NCBI GenBank assembly: GCA_011773795.1
Contig: WVWW01000234.1
Coordinates: forward strand, 19,003 to 34,553
From: Acidobacteriota bacterium
GTDB taxonomy: Bacteria > Acidobacteriota > Polarisedimenticolia > Polarisedimenticolales > Polarisedimenticolaceae
Direction: 5' to 3'
DNA length: 15,551 nt
The notes under the pieces were generated by a model. It did no database searches and was not told the origin of the DNA. It was given only the letters and a program-made list of their open reading frames with translations. Positions 13,225-15,551 of this stretch are shown here, piece after piece; within the stretch, counting starts at the first letter, position 1; each line of letters begins with the position of its first letter. A program made the position numbers and the translations under genes.

Positions 13225-15186
13225 ATGCTTCGTCTCTTCTCCTCGGTCTCATCGCTGTTGCTCTTGATCGCGGTGGCTCCCGCGACGGCGGAGGAACCGG
13301 ATCCCACTCCGCTCGACTCGGGCTACAGCGAACAGGTTTCGGTCACGGCGGCGCGCACGCCGATCCCGGTGAACGAGACCGGGAACTCGATCTCGATCCT
13401 GACACGCGAGCAGATCGAGGAGCGTGGCCATGTCTTCCTCGCCGACCTGCTGCGTGGGCTCCCCGGGCTGTCGACCAGTCGTTCGGGTCCGGTGGGGTCG
13501 CAGACGCAGATCCGTGTACGCGGCGCCGAGGCCAACCACGTTCTGATCAGGATCGACGGCGTCGACGTGAGTGACGCGTTCGGGGCCGACGAGCTACCGC
13601 TGGAGATCCTGACGAGCGATGACATCGAGCGCATCGAGTTCGTGCGTGGCCCGCAGAGTGGTCTGTGGGGCAGCGACGCGGTGGCGGGCGTGATCAACAT
13701 CCTGACTCGCTCGGATGCCGGGACTGGGGGCTCCGTTCGGCTGGAGGCCGGCTCCTTCGGAACGCTGCGCGCCGGCGGGCGCTACGCCCGGGACGGCGAG
13801 CGGGTCCGGTTCGAGGCCAACGTGTCGCGCGTCGACTCCGATGGAACGAACATCTCGCGACAAGGCACCGAGGACGACGGGACGAGCAACACGACGGCCG
13901 GCGCCTCGGTCCGTTTCACCCCGTCGGCCCCAGTCGACGTCGAGCTCTCGGCGCGTCATACCGACTCCAGTAGCGACTTCGATACCATCGACTTCGTCAA
14001 CACCGGACTGCCGATCGATGCGGCCAACTCGACCGACACCGATCTGACGGTGATCCAGCTGTCGGGCCGGTGGCAACCGCAGACAGGGCGCTGGACGCAC
14101 GAGGGTAGGCTCTCGTCGGTCGTCTCGGCTGTCGCGACGGAGCTGGGCGGCGTCCCGGACACGTCGACCGAGATCGACAAGCTCGGCATCTCGCTCCAGT
14201 CGGCGGTCGATCTCGGTCGTGGGGAGGATCCCCGACGACACGGCCTGGCGTTTGCGGTCGACCACGAACGCAGGGATTTCAGTCAACGCGGCAGCGCCTC
14301 CCCTTTCGGCGATCCGAATCAAGACCAGGAGATCGATAACACCGGTGTCGCGGTCGAGTATCGCTTTCGCGTGAGGGACCGCTGGGCCGCCTCGGCGAAC
14401 GTCCGTCACGAAGGCAACAGCGATTTCGACGACGTGACAAGCTTTCGCCTGACGGGCACCTATGGGGTCGCCGGTGGGAAGACGAGGTTGCGGGCAGCGC
14501 TCGGGACCGGCCAGAAGGCGCCGACCTTCATCGAGCGCTTCGGTTTTTTCCCGGGTTCGTTCATCGGCAACCCGAAACTGAAACCCGAGCGCTCGCGGAG
14601 CTACGAGGTCGGCGTCGACCGGCAGTTCGGCGAGTCGGGTACTCTCGGGATCACTTATTTCCGGGCCCAGCTGGAAGACGAGATCAACGGCTTCTTTTTC
14701 GATACCACGGCCGGTGGCTTCACGGCGGTGAACGAAACCGGTGAGAGCGATCGGGCCGGGATCGAGCTTCTCCTCATCGCTCCGATCGGCGAGCGAATCG
14801 ACCTTCAGGTCGGTTACACCTTCACCGACTCGACTCAGCCCGACGGTGCCGGCGGAAACGAGCGTGAGCTCCGTCGACCGCGGCACCTCGGTTCGTTCGC
14901 CGCGAACTGGCGCAGCATGGCCGGCCGGTTTGCACTGCGAGGTGGACTGTATCTGACGGGCGATGCCACCGACGTGTTCTTCCCGCCGTTCCCCAATCCG
15001 CCTCAACGTGTCGCGCTCGACAGCTATTTGCTCGGCGAGCTTCACGCGCGTTTTCGGTTGCACGAACGATTCGAACTGTTCGGCCGTGTCGAGAACCTGT
15101 TCGATGAAACCTTCGAAGACGTTTACGGGTTCAGGGGTTCGGGAACCGCAGCGTACGCCGGGGTCGGTTTCTCTGCCGCAGATTGA
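13225..15186 (+). CDS. btuB: TonB-dependent vitamin B12 receptor (BtuB type)
   Basis: This outer-membrane receptor imports cobalamin using energy passed on by TonB-ExbB-ExbD. The 653-residue precursor is somewhat longer than E. coli BtuB (614). A signal peptide covers residues 1-22 (cleavage after ATA). The TonB box is EQVSVTA at 36-42. The plug domain runs from about 45 to 161, with LADLLRGLPGL, IRVRGAEANHVLIRIDGV and VRGPQSGLWGSDAVAGVINI. The 22-strand barrel fills the rest, including KAPTFIERFG and NPKLKPERSRSYEVG, both typical of this receptor class. The last residues GFSAAD do not end in the usual terminal aromatic residue. ATG 13225 has GGAGGT at 13215-13220. Specificity for B12 rests on the riboswitch directly upstream. 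The partner genes btuCDF and tonB are not in the window. It ends two bases from a convergent STAS gene. Confidence 0.93.
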   Translation: MLRLFSSVSSLLLLIAVAPATAEEPDPTPLDSGYSEQVSVTAARTPIPVNETGNSISILTREQIEERGHVFLADLLRGLPGLSTSRSGPVGSQTQIRVRGAEANHVLIRIDGVDVSDAFGADELPLEILTSDDIERIEFVRGPQSGLWGSDAVAGVINILTRSDAGTGGSVRLEAGSFGTLRAGGRYARDGERVRFEANVSRVDSDGTNISRQGTEDDGTSNTTAGASVRFTPSAPVDVELSARHTDSSSDFDTIDFVNTGLPIDAANSTDTDLTVIQLSGRWQPQTGRWTHEGRLSSVVSAVATELGGVPDTSTEIDKLGISLQSAVDLGRGEDPRRHGLAFAVDHERRDFSQRGSASPFGDPNQDQEIDNTGVAVEYRFRVRDRWAASANVRHEGNSDFDDVTSFRLTGTYGVAGGKTRLRAALGTGQKAPTFIERFGFFPGSFIGNPKLKPERSRSYEVGVDRQFGESGTLGITYFRAQLEDEINGFFFDTTAGGFTAVNETGESDRAGIELLLIAPIGERIDLQVGYTFTDSTQPDGAGGNERELRRPRHLGSFAANWRSMAGRFALRGGLYLTGDATDVFFPPFPNPPQRVALDSYLLGELHARFRLHERFELFGRVENLFDETFEDVYGFRGSGTAAYAGVGFSAAD

Positions 15187-15188
15187 GG

Positions 15189-15527
15189 TCAGACGCCGAA
15201 GCTCGTGATCGCGGCCTCACGATCATCGAAGACCTCGAAGATCGGTAGCAGCTTGGTCAGCGTCAGCGTGTCCTGGATACGCCTGCCGGGCTTGAGGATC
15301 TTCAGCGCGCCGCCGAGGCGGTCGATCGTGCGATAGCCGGAGACGAGCTCGCCGATGCCGCCGCTGTCCATGAAGGTCAGATCGGTGAAGTCGAGCAAGA
15401 TTTGCAGCCGCCCCGACTCGATCAACGTGTCCATCGCCTCGCGAAAAGAATTCGCCGATGTCCCGACCAATTGCCCCTTGAGCACCAGGATGCTGACCCC
15501 GCTGCTTTCTTCGAGATCGAGATTCAT
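15189..15527 (-). CDS. STAS-domain anti-sigma factor antagonist, second copy
   Basis: This is a 112-residue single STAS domain of the SpoIIAA/RsbV type. The phospho-site is canonical: LTFMDSGGIGEL, with Asp54-Ser55, the residue an RsbW-like kinase would phosphorylate. It is therefore a better match to working anti-sigma antagonists than the STAS protein at 2595, which has Ala-Ala after the Ser. ATG 15527 opens the domain directly; GGGGG at about 15532-15536 may act as the ribosome site. The window ends 24 bases upstream, so its promoter and any operon partners are not visible. It is convergent with btuB, with two bases between the stops, and nothing ties it functionally to B12 uptake. Confidence 0.9.
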   Translation of the reverse strand: MNLDLEESSGVSILVLKGQLVGTSANSFREAMDTLIESGRLQILLDFTDLTFMDSGGIGELVSGYRTIDRLGGALKILKPGRRIQDTLTLTKLLPIFEVFDDREAAITSFGV

Positions 15528-15551
15528 CGTGCCCCCGTTTTCCGAGCCTAC

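Noticed and set aside
1..15551. CRISPR arrays, tRNA genes, insertion sequences, prophage genes
   Set aside because: No regularly spaced repeats, cloverleaf sequences, transposase motifs or terminal inverted repeats were seen on reading both strands.

Overview
This is a GC-rich, densely packed stretch of chromosome from a Gram-negative bacterium. Gram-negative character is shown by a TonB-dependent receptor, an OmpA-domain protein and a predicted outer-membrane barrel. The elongation factor G belongs to the group otherwise known from mitochondria (EF-G1) and, in bacteria, from spirochaetes, planctomycetes and deltaproteobacteria. Together with the OmpA-type envelope protein, the STAS regulators and the base composition, this suggests an uncultured deltaproteobacterial or myxobacterial-like lineage. 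That placement is an inference. I see no tRNA, rRNA, CRISPR array, insertion sequence or phage gene.

Layout. (1) 1-1423: the 3' end of an Hsp33 chaperone gene, a complete site-2 (M50) membrane protease, then an orphan fragment of a DksA/TraR zinc finger with no start. (2) 1386-2945: an MscS-type mechanosensitive channel (minus) divergent from a small STAS anti-sigma-factor antagonist (plus). (3) 2942-6441: a large minus-strand protein fusing acyl-CoA/ACP ligase, acyl carrier protein and PlsC acyltransferase, head-to-head with a HAD hydrolase. (4) 6462-9347: a promoter with a leader hairpin, the mitochondrial-type fusA, and a tightly coupled RecA/DnaB-like ATPase. (5) 9463-11958: a secreted LpxR-like barrel convergent with a 554-residue OmpA-domain coiled-coil protein. 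(6) 12061-12961: an M20 peptidase pseudogene with two internal frame-changing losses. (7) 12973-15186: a promoter, a cobalamin riboswitch and a btuB-type vitamin B12 receptor. (8) 15189-15527: a second STAS protein.

How the parts relate. Most units concern the envelope or lipid metabolism: M50 protease, MscS, lipid acyl transfer, barrel, OmpA anchor and B12 receptor. No single pathway links them all. The clearest functional couplings are fusA with the ATPase (8-base gap, shared promoter), the riboswitch with btuB, and the ligase-ACP-acyltransferase relay within one chain. Convergent genes abut or overlap (gaps of 8 and 2 bases, and one shared CTAG stop), with no intrinsic terminators visible. 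Five likely promoters share an extended -10 element of the form TGnTARnnT or TGnTAGnnT.

The most unusual items are the EF-G type and its leader hairpin, the coupled ATPase of unknown role, the three-domain acyl relay protein, the DksA zinc-finger relic and the doubly deleted M20 gene. I did not find a convincing new multi-gene defence or biosynthetic system.
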